The notes below the pieces were generated by a model, which worked only from the letters and a program-made list of their open reading frames with translations, searched no databases and was not told the origin of the DNA. The position numbers and the translations under genes were made by a program. Below are positions 1-8,727 of a stretch of 64,000 nucleotides of DNA, in pieces (position 1 is the stretch's first letter; the number at the start of each line of letters is the position of its first letter). Source of the DNA: Sphingomonadaceae bacterium (GTDB lineage Bacteria > Pseudomonadota > Alphaproteobacteria > Sphingomonadales > Sphingomonadaceae); contig CANJBY010000003.1 of the NCBI GenBank assembly GCA_947472735.1, positions 1 to 64,000 on the forward strand. Reading direction: 5' to 3'.

Positions 1-338
1 AGGAATTCGCGGAGCCCCGAAACCATGATTTCGCGAAGCAGGATCACCAGTGCGGCAATCAGGTGGACTCCATCGATCAGCCCCTTGCCCACCAGCACAA
101 GGATGACTGCGGCCACCATGATCTTGTCCGCGATCGGATCCAGGAACTGGCCCAGTTTCGACACGGTGCCATAGGAGCGGGCGAGGTAGCCGTCGAAATA
201 GTCGGTAATGCCCATCAGGCAGTAGACTGCGAACGCCAACAGGTATCCCGCCTCCCACCCCGGCCACCACATCAGCGCCAGCAGCGCCGGCACCGTAACG
301 ATCCGCGAAAGCGTAAGGAGGTTGGGAAGGTTCAGCAT
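1..338 (-). CDS. pgsA: CDP-diacylglycerol--glycerol-3-phosphate 3-phosphatidyltransferase (partial, 3' end off window)
   Basis: Reverse-strand translation MLNLPNLLTLSRIVTVPALLALMWWPGWEAG...DYFDGYLARSYGTVSKLGQFLDPIADKIM shows the CDP-alcohol phosphatidyltransferase motif (D..DG..AR....G..LD..AD). Confidence 0.9.
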   Translation of the reverse strand, partial: MLNLPNLLTLSRIVTVPALLALMWWPGWEAGYLLAFAVYCLMGITDYFDGYLARSYGTVSKLGQFLDPIADKIMVAAVILVLVGKGLIDGVHLIAALVILLREIMVSGLREF

Positions 339-451
339 CGCAGCTAGGGCATAGCGATTAACCGCTGTGCAAAAAAGACTAGTTGCGGGACTTGTTCGCA
401 AGCGCATCGCCGCTAGGGTCCGGCCCAACCAGAGGCTGCCGAAATTCCAGG

Positions 452-1756
452 ATGACCACCCAGACTCACCTGATCCATAGCCGGCGGTTTCTGCCGTTGT
501 TCGTCACCCAGTTGCTCGGCGCGTTCAACGACAATCTCTTCAAGAACGCGATGGTGCTGTACGTTGTCTACAGCGTTTACAATTCGGAAGCCGCGGAAGC
601 GAAATTCAGCGCGGTCGCGTCGGCCATCTTCATCTTGCCCTTCTTCCTGCTTTCGGCAATCTCGGGCCAGCTGGCCGACATGCGCGACAAGGCCCGCATC
701 ATCCGCATCGTCAAGGCCTGCGAGATCGGCATCATGCTGGTCGGCGCGGCGGGGCTGGTGCTGGCGTGGAAGGGCCTGGCCGTGACCACGGTGGCAATCC
801 CGCTGATGCTGCTGGCGCTGTTCGGGATGGGCGTGCACTCTACCTTCTTCGGCCCGATAAAGTACGCGATCCTGCCCCAACACCTGCACAAGGACGAAGT
901 GCTCGCCGGCACCGGGCTGGTCGAGGCCGGGACTTACATCGCGATCCTTGCGGGCACGATTCTGGCCGGTTGGATCCCGGTGGAATGGGCAGCAGCGGGC
1001 GTGATCATCACTGCGCTGATCGGCTATGTGACCGGGCGGCAAGTGCCGCCCGCCCTTCCGGAAGCCGAGGGCGTGCCGCTCGATTTCCACTTCGTGCGCT
1101 CCTCGATCGCCCTGGTGCGCAACACCATGCACGATCGCCGGGTGTTTCTTGCGATCATGGCGATCAGCTTCTTCTGGACCATCGGCTCGGTGCTGTTCAT
1201 CCAGTTTCCGCCACTCGCCAAGAACGTGCTGACTGCCAGCAAGGAAGTCGCGAGCCTGTTCCTGGTGATCTTCTCGGTCGGGGTGGCGGTCGGATCGGTC
1301 TCGATCAACGCCTTGCTCAAAGGCACGGTATCGGCGCGGTTTTCGCCGGTGGCGGTGATTGCGATGGGGCTGTTCGTTGTGCTGTTCTACGTGGTCTGCC
1401 GTCAGTGGACGACCGACGCGGAAGGCACCCTGCTCAACGTGCACCAGTTCATCCATCATCCCCTGGCGATACCGTTGATGCTGACGTTGCTGGGGATCGC
1501 GGTTTCGGGCGGGATGTTCGTGGTGCCGCTTTACGCCTTTCTGACGACTTTCGTGGACAAGTCGCAGACTGCACGGACCATCGCGGCCAACAACATCGTC
1601 AATTCCGGCGCGATGGTGGTGGGCTCGCTGCTCGCGGTGAGTCTTTCGGCGGCGGGTGTATCCATCACCGACCAGCTGTTGCTGAGCGCGGCAATGTGCC
1701 TGGTTTCCGCCTGGCTCGGCCGGTTGCTTTACCGCGCGGAATGCGCCGGCTGCTGA
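452..1756 (+). CDS. MFS transporter (lysophospholipid transporter LplT-like)
   Basis: 12-TM-like protein, N-term RRFLPLFVTQLLGAFNDNLFKNA typical of the LplT-like MFS group; start taken at internal ATG (MTTQTHLIHS). Confidence 0.8.
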   Translation: MTTQTHLIHSRRFLPLFVTQLLGAFNDNLFKNAMVLYVVYSVYNSEAAEAKFSAVASAIFILPFFLLSAISGQLADMRDKARIIRIVKACEIGIMLVGAAGLVLAWKGLAVTTVAIPLMLLALFGMGVHSTFFGPIKYAILPQHLHKDEVLAGTGLVEAGTYIAILAGTILAGWIPVEWAAAGVIITALIGYVTGRQVPPALPEAEGVPLDFHFVRSSIALVRNTMHDRRVFLAIMAISFFWTIGSVLFIQFPPLAKNVLTASKEVASLFLVIFSVGVAVGSVSINALLKGTVSARFSPVAVIAMGLFVVLFYVVCRQWTTDAEGTLLNVHQFIHHPLAIPLMLTLLGIAVSGGMFVVPLYAFLTTFVDKSQTARTIAANNIVNSGAMVVGSLLAVSLSAAGVSITDQLLLSAAMCLVSAWLGRLLYRAECAGC

Positions 1757-1768
1757 GGCTTCCGGGCC

Positions 1769-1960
1769 TCAGAAGATGAATAGCCCGACCACCACCACTC
1801 CGGCGATATAAGCCAGCAGGAACTCCTGAACCCAAGCCGTGCTGCGGGCCTGCGCGCGCAAGGTCGAAACGGCCGCCGAACCTTGCCGGATGTGCGGCGG
1901 CAAGCTGGCCAGAAACGGGTGATGCGCAGTATCGTCAGTCACGACCAGGGCTCTTCTCAT
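1769..1960 (-). CDS. small protein with C-terminal hydrophobic helix, hypothetical
   Basis: 63-aa ORF ending in VQEFLLAYIAGVVVVGLFIF; positioned between two convincing genes. Confidence 0.45.
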   Translation of the reverse strand: MRRALVVTDDTAHHPFLASLPPHIRQGSAAVSTLRAQARSTAWVQEFLLAYIAGVVVVGLFIF

Positions 1961-2124
1961 GAAACCTCTCCTCCTGTTTGATCGGGAGTAAGAATTTGTT
2001 CACCACCACACCAGCAGCAAAACCGTGGCAAAGCGGGACATCCCGTTTCGAGACGATAACGCCGGCAAGTGTTGCAGGTTCCACGATGGTTGCCCCTGCA
2101 ACCACCTGCGGTTAAGCTGCGGAA

Positions 2125-3792
2125 ATGACAGGAACCGAGTTGATCAACGGCGGCCGCCTGCTGGTGGACTGCCTCCTCGCACAGGGTTGCGACCGTATTT
2201 TTACTGTGCCGGGAGAGAGCTTCCTGGCGGTGCTGGACGCCCTGCATGACACACCCGAGATCGAAACCGTGGTCTGTCGGCAGGAAGGCGGGGCGACTTA
2301 CATGGCCTGCGCGGACGGCTCGCTGACCGGCCGTCCGGGGATCGCCTTCGTCACCCGCGGCCCGGGCGCAACCAACGGGTCGATCGGGGTGCACGTGGCG
2401 ATGCAGGATTCGCAGCCGATGATCATGTTCATCGGCGATGTGGATCGCGGCATGCGGGACCGGGAAGGCTTCCAGGAAGTGGACTTCCAGGCGATGTTCG
2501 CGCCCCTGTGCAAATGGGCCGCGCGGATCGACGATCCGGCGCGCATCCCCGAATATGTCGCACGCGCTTACCAGACCGCGATCTCGGGGCGGCCCGGACC
2601 TGTGGTTCTCGCGCTGCCCGAAGACATGCTGATGCAGCAACTGGAAGCGCTGACCCCGCGTCCGGCGGTGGTGCGCCCCGCCCAGGCCGCTTGTGCCGAT
2701 GCGGTCGGCACCCTGATGGCGATGCTGGGCGATGCCGCCGCACCGGTCGCGATCATTGGTGGGGCGGGCTGGAACGACAAGGCGCGCCATTACTTCACCC
2801 ATTTCGCAGAGAAGATCGGCATCCCGGTCGCCTGCGGCTTCCGCCGGCAGGATGCCATCGCCAATTCAAGCGAGGTCTGGGCCGGGAACCTGGGCTACGG
2901 GCCCGCGCAATCGCTGATCCGGCGGATCAAGGACGCCGATTTCCTGCTCGTCGTCGGCGCACGGCTGGGCGAGGCGACGACCGATGGCTACGAGCTCGTC
3001 ACCCCTGAGCATCCCGGGCAAGTGCTGGTCCACGTCCACCCCGACCCGGATGAGCTTGGCAGCGTCTATCGTGCTGATCTCGCGATCTGTGCCGGCGTGG
3101 ACGAATTCGCCGAAACCGCTTTCTTGCTGTGCGACGATGTCGTGCCGTTCGATGCCGGGAAGCAGGCCCATGCCGAATGGCTTGAGTGGCTGGAAGTGAA
3201 ACCCAACGGGGCGCAACTTGATGTAGGACAATGCGTTACGGCGATGCGCGAACTACTGCCGGCCGATACAATCATCTGCAACGGGGCGGGCAATTTCTCC
3301 AGCTGGTGGCACCGCCACTGGCCGTACGAGGCGTTCCCCTCGCAGCTCGCGCCTACCGCGGGGGCAATGGGCTATGGCGTGCCGGCGGCAGTCGCGGCGG
3401 CCAGACGCTTTCCGGACCGCACTGTGGTGGCTCTGGCTGGCGACGGCGATTTTCTGATGAACGGGCAGGAACTGGCGACGGCAGTGCAATACGGCGCGGA
3501 CATGATCGTGCTGGTCCTCGATAACGGCTGGTACGGCACCATCCGCGCCCACCAGGAACGTGAGTTTCCCGGGCGTCCATCAGGCACGCGGCTGGCCAAC
3601 CCGGACTTCGCCGCACTCGGCAAGGCCTACGGTTGCTGGTCCGCCCGGGTGGAACGAACCGAGGAGTTCGCCCCCGCACTCGCCGAGGCGGCGGCACAAA
3701 AGGGCGTGCGGCTGATCCACATGCTGACCGACATCGAATTTCTGGCCGCCACGGGAATCACGGTTTCAGCGCTGCGGGCGCGACCACGCTAG
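2125..3792 (+). CDS. thiamine pyrophosphate-dependent enzyme (acetolactate synthase-like large subunit)
   Basis: TPP enzyme N-term (GCDRIFTVPGESFLAVLDAL) and C-terminal TPP motif (GDGDFLMNGQELATAVQYGADMIVLVLDN). Confidence 0.88.
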   Translation: MTGTELINGGRLLVDCLLAQGCDRIFTVPGESFLAVLDALHDTPEIETVVCRQEGGATYMACADGSLTGRPGIAFVTRGPGATNGSIGVHVAMQDSQPMIMFIGDVDRGMRDREGFQEVDFQAMFAPLCKWAARIDDPARIPEYVARAYQTAISGRPGPVVLALPEDMLMQQLEALTPRPAVVRPAQAACADAVGTLMAMLGDAAAPVAIIGGAGWNDKARHYFTHFAEKIGIPVACGFRRQDAIANSSEVWAGNLGYGPAQSLIRRIKDADFLLVVGARLGEATTDGYELVTPEHPGQVLVHVHPDPDELGSVYRADLAICAGVDEFAETAFLLCDDVVPFDAGKQAHAEWLEWLEVKPNGAQLDVGQCVTAMRELLPADTIICNGAGNFSSWWHRHWPYEAFPSQLAPTAGAMGYGVPAAVAAARRFPDRTVVALAGDGDFLMNGQELATAVQYGADMIVLVLDNGWYGTIRAHQEREFPGRPSGTRLANPDFAALGKAYGCWSARVERTEEFAPALAEAAAQKGVRLIHMLTDIEFLAATGITVSALRARPR

Positions 3793-4208
3793 CCTTCCGA
3801 CAGTTCCAGAATGCGGGCCCATTCCTCAGGCTGCACCGCACAAACCGAAAGCCGGAACATCGTGATCAGCTCGGTCCCGGCGAGCTCAGGGTCAGCCTTG
3901 ATCGCCTTGAGCGTGACGGGCTTCGCCAGCTTGCGGACCGGCTTGACCTTGACCGAAGCCCAGCGCCCGGTGTCGTCAGTCGGATCGGGCAGGCCGGCCT
4001 TGCTGATGGTCACGATCCCGACGATCTCGAGCCCGACGTTGGAATGGTAGAAGAAAGCCTCGTCGCCCTCCTTCATCGCCATCAGGTTGTTACGCGCGCG
4101 GTAGTTGCGCACGCCATCCCAGGTGCCTTCTCCCTCCGCCACGAGGTCGTCCCAGCCGTAGACCTCAGGCTCGGACTTCATCAGCCAATAGGATTTGACT
4201 CCGCTCAT
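3789..4208 (-). CDS. EVE domain-containing protein
   Basis: YWLMKSEPEVYGWDDL...GVRNYRARNNLMAMKEGDEAFFYHS is characteristic of the EVE family. Confidence 0.92.
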   Translation of the reverse strand: MSGVKSYWLMKSEPEVYGWDDLVAEGEGTWDGVRNYRARNNLMAMKEGDEAFFYHSNVGLEIVGIVTISKAGLPDPTDDTGRWASVKVKPVRKLAKPVTLKAIKADPELAGTELITMFRLSVCAVQPEEWARILELSEG

Positions 4209-4270
4209 GCGCCGGCTCCCTGAATCGGATATAGCGCGCCCATAACGCCAACTTGCGGATTGCTCCACCG

Positions 4271-5212
4271 ATGCCACTCAAAACCTTGCCCGTACTCAGC
4301 CTGGCCGACGACAAGGCTCGGTTTTCCGAGGAAATCGGCAACAGCTTCAAGACCTTCGGCTTCGCCCTGGTCAAGGATTTCGGGATCGACCCCGCGCTCA
4401 TAGCCCGCGCGTGGGAGTTGACCGAGGCCTTCTTTGCCCTGCCCGAAGCGGAAAAGCGCCGGTACTACATCGCAGGTATTGCCGGCGCGCGCGGCTATAC
4501 ACCCTTCGGAACCGAAATCGCCAAGGGCGCCAAGGCGCATGACCTCAAGGAATTCTGGCACATCGGTCGCGATCTCGACCCGGGCAATCCGCTTGAGGAT
4601 TCGATGCCGCCCAATATCTGGCCCGACCGGCCGGAGGGTTTTCGCGAGGTATTCACGCGGCTTTATGCCGAGTTCGATCGCGTCGGCAGCGTGATCCTGT
4701 CGCGCATCGCCAATTATCTCGGCCTGGATGAGCACTGGTTCGACCCGGCGATCGACGAGGGCAACTCGGTGATGCGCCTGCTCCACTATCCGCCGCTGGA
4801 AGGAGTGACCGGCGAGGCGATCCGCGCCGGGGCGCATGGTGACATCAACCTCATCACCCTGTTGCTCGGCGCCGAGGAAGCCGGGCTCGAGCTGCTCACC
4901 AAGGAAGGCACATGGATTCCCGCTTCGCCCCCGCCGGGCGCGATGGTGATCAACGTCGGCGACATGCTGGAGCGGCTGACCAATCACGTCCTGCCCTCGA
5001 CCATCCACCGGGTCCGCAACCCCGATCCAGAGCGCGCGAAGTTCAGTCGCTATTCGATGCCGTTTTTCCTGCACCTGCGCAGCGATTTCCCTTTCGTGAC
5101 CCTGCCGCAATGCATCACCGCCGAGAACCCGGACCGCTACCCGGTCTCGATCACCGCAGACGAATTCCTCCAGCAACGACTGATCGAGATCGGGCTGAAG
5201 AAGAAGGGTTGA
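4271..5212 (+). CDS. isopenicillin N synthase family 2-oxoglutarate/Fe(II)-dependent oxygenase
   Basis: HGDINLITLLLG...GDMLERLTN...TIHRVRNP: HxD...H facial triad and R-x-S-like C-term. Confidence 0.88.
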   Translation: MPLKTLPVLSLADDKARFSEEIGNSFKTFGFALVKDFGIDPALIARAWELTEAFFALPEAEKRRYYIAGIAGARGYTPFGTEIAKGAKAHDLKEFWHIGRDLDPGNPLEDSMPPNIWPDRPEGFREVFTRLYAEFDRVGSVILSRIANYLGLDEHWFDPAIDEGNSVMRLLHYPPLEGVTGEAIRAGAHGDINLITLLLGAEEAGLELLTKEGTWIPASPPPGAMVINVGDMLERLTNHVLPSTIHRVRNPDPERAKFSRYSMPFFLHLRSDFPFVTLPQCITAENPDRYPVSITADEFLQQRLIEIGLKKKG

Positions 5213-5293
5213 TCCGGGTCCGGGCTATCCGAGTTGTTAGGATTTGGGCGCTAGACACTAAGCTCCCGACTTAACAGCAATCAAGGCATCCGC

Positions 5294-5779
5294 GTGTCAC
5301 AAGACGGCTTCGATCTCGCCTGCGACCGGCTTTCACAAGCCGTGGACGCAACGCAGTACGAGCAGCTGCGCTGGGCCCGAAACGAAGGGCCGAGACTGGT
5401 GCGCCTGGTCGAACTGCTGCGCGAGGCACTGGAGCAACGTCCCGAATTCGAACTGGCGGAAGAGGGCGCCACAAAGGACATCAAGCGCTTCGTCGTGAAG
5501 GTGCACGGCAACCGCGTGTTCGCCATGTCCATCCAGCTCAAGGGCGCCAGGGTGGTCATGGCGGCTGAGGCCATCGCCCGCAGCCGTTTCGAACTGGCGG
5601 ACAATGCCCCGATCGCCGCCGAGTTCGAGCGATTCGACGTGGCGCTGATGGCGGCTGCGCTGCGCGAACTGTTCAGCCGGGTGCGGCTGTATGGCCAGAC
5701 GGCCCCGGCAGAGGAAGTCAGCCCCCTCTCAGCAACTGAACTCCATAATCCCGCTCAAACAGATACAGCAGCAGCCTAG
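5294..5779 (+). CDS. hypothetical protein
   Basis: 161-aa ORF, GTG start; tail overlaps recG tail by 62 bp. Confidence 0.55.
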   Translation: MSQDGFDLACDRLSQAVDATQYEQLRWARNEGPRLVRLVELLREALEQRPEFELAEEGATKDIKRFVVKVHGNRVFAMSIQLKGARVVMAAEAIARSRFELADNAPIAAEFERFDVALMAAALRELFSRVRLYGQTAPAEEVSPLSATELHNPAQTDTAAA

Positions 5780-7772
5780 CGGCTTCGCCGCGCTCTCCGG
5801 TCAGCCCGCCATCGCGCTCCATCAGCAGCCTCGCATCATCGTGGGCGAGCGGAAGCAGGCGCTGGATCTGCTCGAGACTCGCAACGCGGAAGGGCGTGTC
5901 GCCCGATTGCCGCGTGCCAAGCAATTCTCCGCCGCCGCGCAGCTCGAGGTCTTCCTCGGCGATTCGGAACCCGTCCTGCGTCTCGCGCATCAGCGCCAGG
6001 CGGCGGCGAGCGGTCTCCGATAGCATGTCGGAGCGCAGCAGCAGGCAAGTGCTATTGTCCTCGCCCCGGCCAACCCGGCCGCGCAACTGGTGAAGCTGGG
6101 CAAGGCCAAAGCGCTCGGCCTGCTCAATCACCATCAGCGTGGCTTCGGGCACGTCAACGCCGACTTCGATGACCGTGGTGGCGACCAACAGCTGCGCCTC
6201 GCCCCGCACGAAGCGCTCCATCGCGGCATCCTTGGCCTCGGGCTTCATCTGGCCGTGGAGCAACTCCACGGCTGCACCGAAGCGCACCCTGAGCGCCTCG
6301 AACCGCGCCTCCGCTGCCGCCAGATCGTCAACCTCGTTTTCGCGAACCATCGGGCAGACCCAGTAGGCGCGATGGCCGCTTTCAATGTGCCGCCCGAGCG
6401 CACCGATCACATCATCCATCCGCTCGATCGCGACTACCCGGGTGTCAATCGGCTGGCGTCCCGGCGGCATCTCGTCGAGCCGGCTGACGTCCATCTCGCC
6501 GTACTGCGCCAGCGTCAGAGTGCGCGGGATCGGGGTGGCGGTCATCGCGAGGCAATGCGGCGTGCGCTTGCCCTTCTGCGTGAGCATCAGCCGCTGGCCG
6601 ACCCCGAAGCGGTGCTGCTCGTCGATCACCACAAGGGCCAGATTCCTGTAATTCACCGTGTCCTGGAAGATCGCATGGGTGCCCACAACCATCTGGATCG
6701 AACCGTCCATCAACCCCATCAGGATCGATTCGCGCGCCCGGCCCTTGTCGCGCCCGGTCAGCAGCGCGATCGTCGTCCCGGTGGGCGCAGCCATGCGGCG
6801 CAGCGTCTCGAAGTGCTGGCGGGCCAGGATCTCGGTCGGCGCGAGCAAGGCTGCCTGTGTTCCCGCCTCGACGGCGAGCAGCATGGCCTCCAGCGCGACC
6901 ACCGTCTTGCCCGAACCGACATCGCCCTGCAGAAGCCGCAGCATGGGCGCGCTTTGGGCCATGTCACCCTCGATCTCGGCAATCGCCCGGCGCTGGGCCC
7001 CGGTCAGCGCGAAAGGCAGGTGCAACTTGGTGCGCAAGTGCCCGTCGCCGGTCAGCGGCGTCCCGACTTTCGCCCGGTTGGCACCGCGTACCAGCATCAG
7101 CGCCAGGCTGTTGGCGAGCAGCTCGTCGTAGGCGAGGCGGTCGCGCGCTGCGGCGTGTTCGCCCCGATGCGCTTCAATCAGCGCCTCGCGCCATTTCGGC
7201 CAGCCCTCGCGCTCCAGCAGTGTCGGCTCGATCCACTCCGGCAAGTCTTCGGCATGTCCCAGTGCCTGCTGGACCAGCGCAGCGATCCGGCCTTGGGTCA
7301 GCCCGTCGGACAGCGGATAGACCGGCTCGCACAGCTGGCCCAGTCCCGCACCGGCGGGCTCGACATGGTCGGGATGGACGATCTGCAGCATCTGCCCGAA
7401 CTGGTCGAGCCGGCCGGCGATCCAGCGCTTCTCCCCCAGCGGCAACTGCTTCCTTGCCCAGCCCGCGTTGCGTCCAAAATAAGTCAATGCGCAAACGTTT
7501 CCGGCGGCATCCGAGGCCAGCACCCGGAACGGTCCGCGTCCGGCCGAACTGCGGTATTCCAGCGGGGTCAACGAAATGACGATGTTCTCGCCCACGCTGG
7601 CTTCGTCGAGATCGCTGACGGCGCGGCGCTGCACGAAGCGGTCGGGCAGATGGTAAGCGAAGTCCCGAATCCGGCTCAGCCCCAGCCGCTCGAGCGGGCG
7701 CGACAGATTCGGGCCAACGCCCTTCAGGCTGTCAGCTGCGGCAAACAGGGGGTTGAGCCGTTCGGGGCGCAT
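5718..7772 (-). CDS. recG: ATP-dependent DNA helicase RecG
   Basis: Wedge domain plus helicase motifs (LLQGDVGSGKTVVA, VVIDEQHRFGV, TATPIPRTL, QLRGRVGRG). Confidence 0.97.
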   Translation of the reverse strand: MRPERLNPLFAAADSLKGVGPNLSRPLERLGLSRIRDFAYHLPDRFVQRRAVSDLDEASVGENIVISLTPLEYRSSAGRGPFRVLASDAAGNVCALTYFGRNAGWARKQLPLGEKRWIAGRLDQFGQMLQIVHPDHVEPAGAGLGQLCEPVYPLSDGLTQGRIAALVQQALGHAEDLPEWIEPTLLEREGWPKWREALIEAHRGEHAAARDRLAYDELLANSLALMLVRGANRAKVGTPLTGDGHLRTKLHLPFALTGAQRRAIAEIEGDMAQSAPMLRLLQGDVGSGKTVVALEAMLLAVEAGTQAALLAPTEILARQHFETLRRMAAPTGTTIALLTGRDKGRARESILMGLMDGSIQMVVGTHAIFQDTVNYRNLALVVIDEQHRFGVGQRLMLTQKGKRTPHCLAMTATPIPRTLTLAQYGEMDVSRLDEMPPGRQPIDTRVVAIERMDDVIGALGRHIESGHRAYWVCPMVRENEVDDLAAAEARFEALRVRFGAAVELLHGQMKPEAKDAAMERFVRGEAQLLVATTVIEVGVDVPEATLMVIEQAERFGLAQLHQLRGRVGRGEDNSTCLLLRSDMLSETARRRLALMRETQDGFRIAEEDLELRGGGELLGTRQSGDTPFRVASLEQIQRLLPLAHDDARLLMERDGGLTGERGEAARLLLYLFERDYGVQLLRGG

Positions 7773-7882
7773 TGCGCATCCCTAGCGCATTTTCGCGAGA
7801 ATTTGACGCAACGCATGGAACAATCCGCAGCTTTGGCGTCGTTTGCGTTGTACCGGCCAGTCAAGCGTGCCGGGAGGAGACC

Positions 7883-8290
7883 ATGATGCTGCTACCCCAT
7901 GGCGCAATCGTCGCGCTGGTCGATGGCCAAAAGTTCGAACTCTATCGAAACGCCGGCAACGAAGCCGAGCCAGACCTGGCGGCGCTGCCCGCACCTGCGC
8001 TGGACACAAGCAATCATTCGGGCGGGAGCCACCACTCCAGTGCCGGCAACCACGCCGATCGGCTGGTTACCGAAGACGCCCACGCTGCGGCAGTCGCGGA
8101 TTGGCTCAACAGCCAGGTGCTTGGACACCAGATCGAGCACCTCGTGGTCATTGCCTCGCCCCGCACACTGGGCGAACTCCGCAAGAATTATCACAAGCAG
8201 ACCGCCGGCGCGGTGATCAAGGAACTGCACAAGGACCTGATCGGCAAGCAACCCACCGACATCCTCACCGCGCTGCGCGAGAAGCACTGA
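7883..8290 (+). CDS. host attachment protein family (baeRF-like)
   Basis: LLPHGAIVALVDGQKFELYRN...LVVIASPRTLGELRKNYHKQTAGAVIKELHKDLIGKQPTDI matches the 'protein required for attachment to host cells' family. Confidence 0.85.
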   Translation: MMLLPHGAIVALVDGQKFELYRNAGNEAEPDLAALPAPALDTSNHSGGSHHSSAGNHADRLVTEDAHAAAVADWLNSQVLGHQIEHLVVIASPRTLGELRKNYHKQTAGAVIKELHKDLIGKQPTDILTALREKH

Positions 8291-8328
8291 CCTTGCCTTG
8301 ATCGCCGCCGTATCCTACCGGCGGCGAC

Positions 8329-8595
8329 ATGGAATTCGAAGCCCGCCTCAAGCGCCTGAAGTTCCGCGCCTGGCATCGCGGCACGCGCGAGTCCGACTAC
8401 CTGATGGGCTGCTATTTCGATCGTTTCCATATGGAATGGGACGAAGCAGCAATCACCTGGTTCGAGTCACTGCTTGATGAGGAAGATGTGGACGTTCTCA
8501 GCTGGGTGCTGGGTTCTGAACCGGTGCCGGCCTCCTATGCCGGCGCGCTGATGGACCGGATGCGGCAGATGGATTACGTCGAAATCCCGCGCTGA
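8329..8595 (+). CDS. sdhE: succinate dehydrogenase assembly factor 2 (FAD assembly factor SdhE)
   Basis: RLKFRAWHRGTRESDYLMGCYFD (RGxxE motif) and genomic position next to mfd. Confidence 0.93.
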   Translation: MEFEARLKRLKFRAWHRGTRESDYLMGCYFDRFHMEWDEAAITWFESLLDEEDVDVLSWVLGSEPVPASYAGALMDRMRQMDYVEIPR

Positions 8596-8603
8596 CCGTT
8601 TCC

Positions 8604-8627
8604 TCTCCCGCTTGCGGGCAGGGGAGA
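8604..8627. repeat. short intergenic palindrome (ctctcccgc/gcgggcaggggag), possibly REP-like
   Basis: CCCGC-TT-GCGGG core flanked by complementary CTC/GAG arms between sdhE and mfd. Confidence 0.4.
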
Positions 8628-8727
8628 CTGTTCGACAACCCCGGTGGCTCCCGCTAAGACGCCAGCGAATCTCCTACCCCGCCGGCCCTGAAAACGCCCG
8701 CGGGGCAATTGCTGTTGCCCGGAAACC

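Noticed and set aside
413-1779. Long ORFs 413..1459 (-) and 766..1779 (+) overlapping the MFS gene
   Set aside because: Low-complexity Arg/His/Gln translations; the MFS frame has real transmembrane periodicity.
6090-7886. 598-aa plus-strand ORF antisense to recG
   Set aside because: No recognisable protein features; mirror frame of recG.
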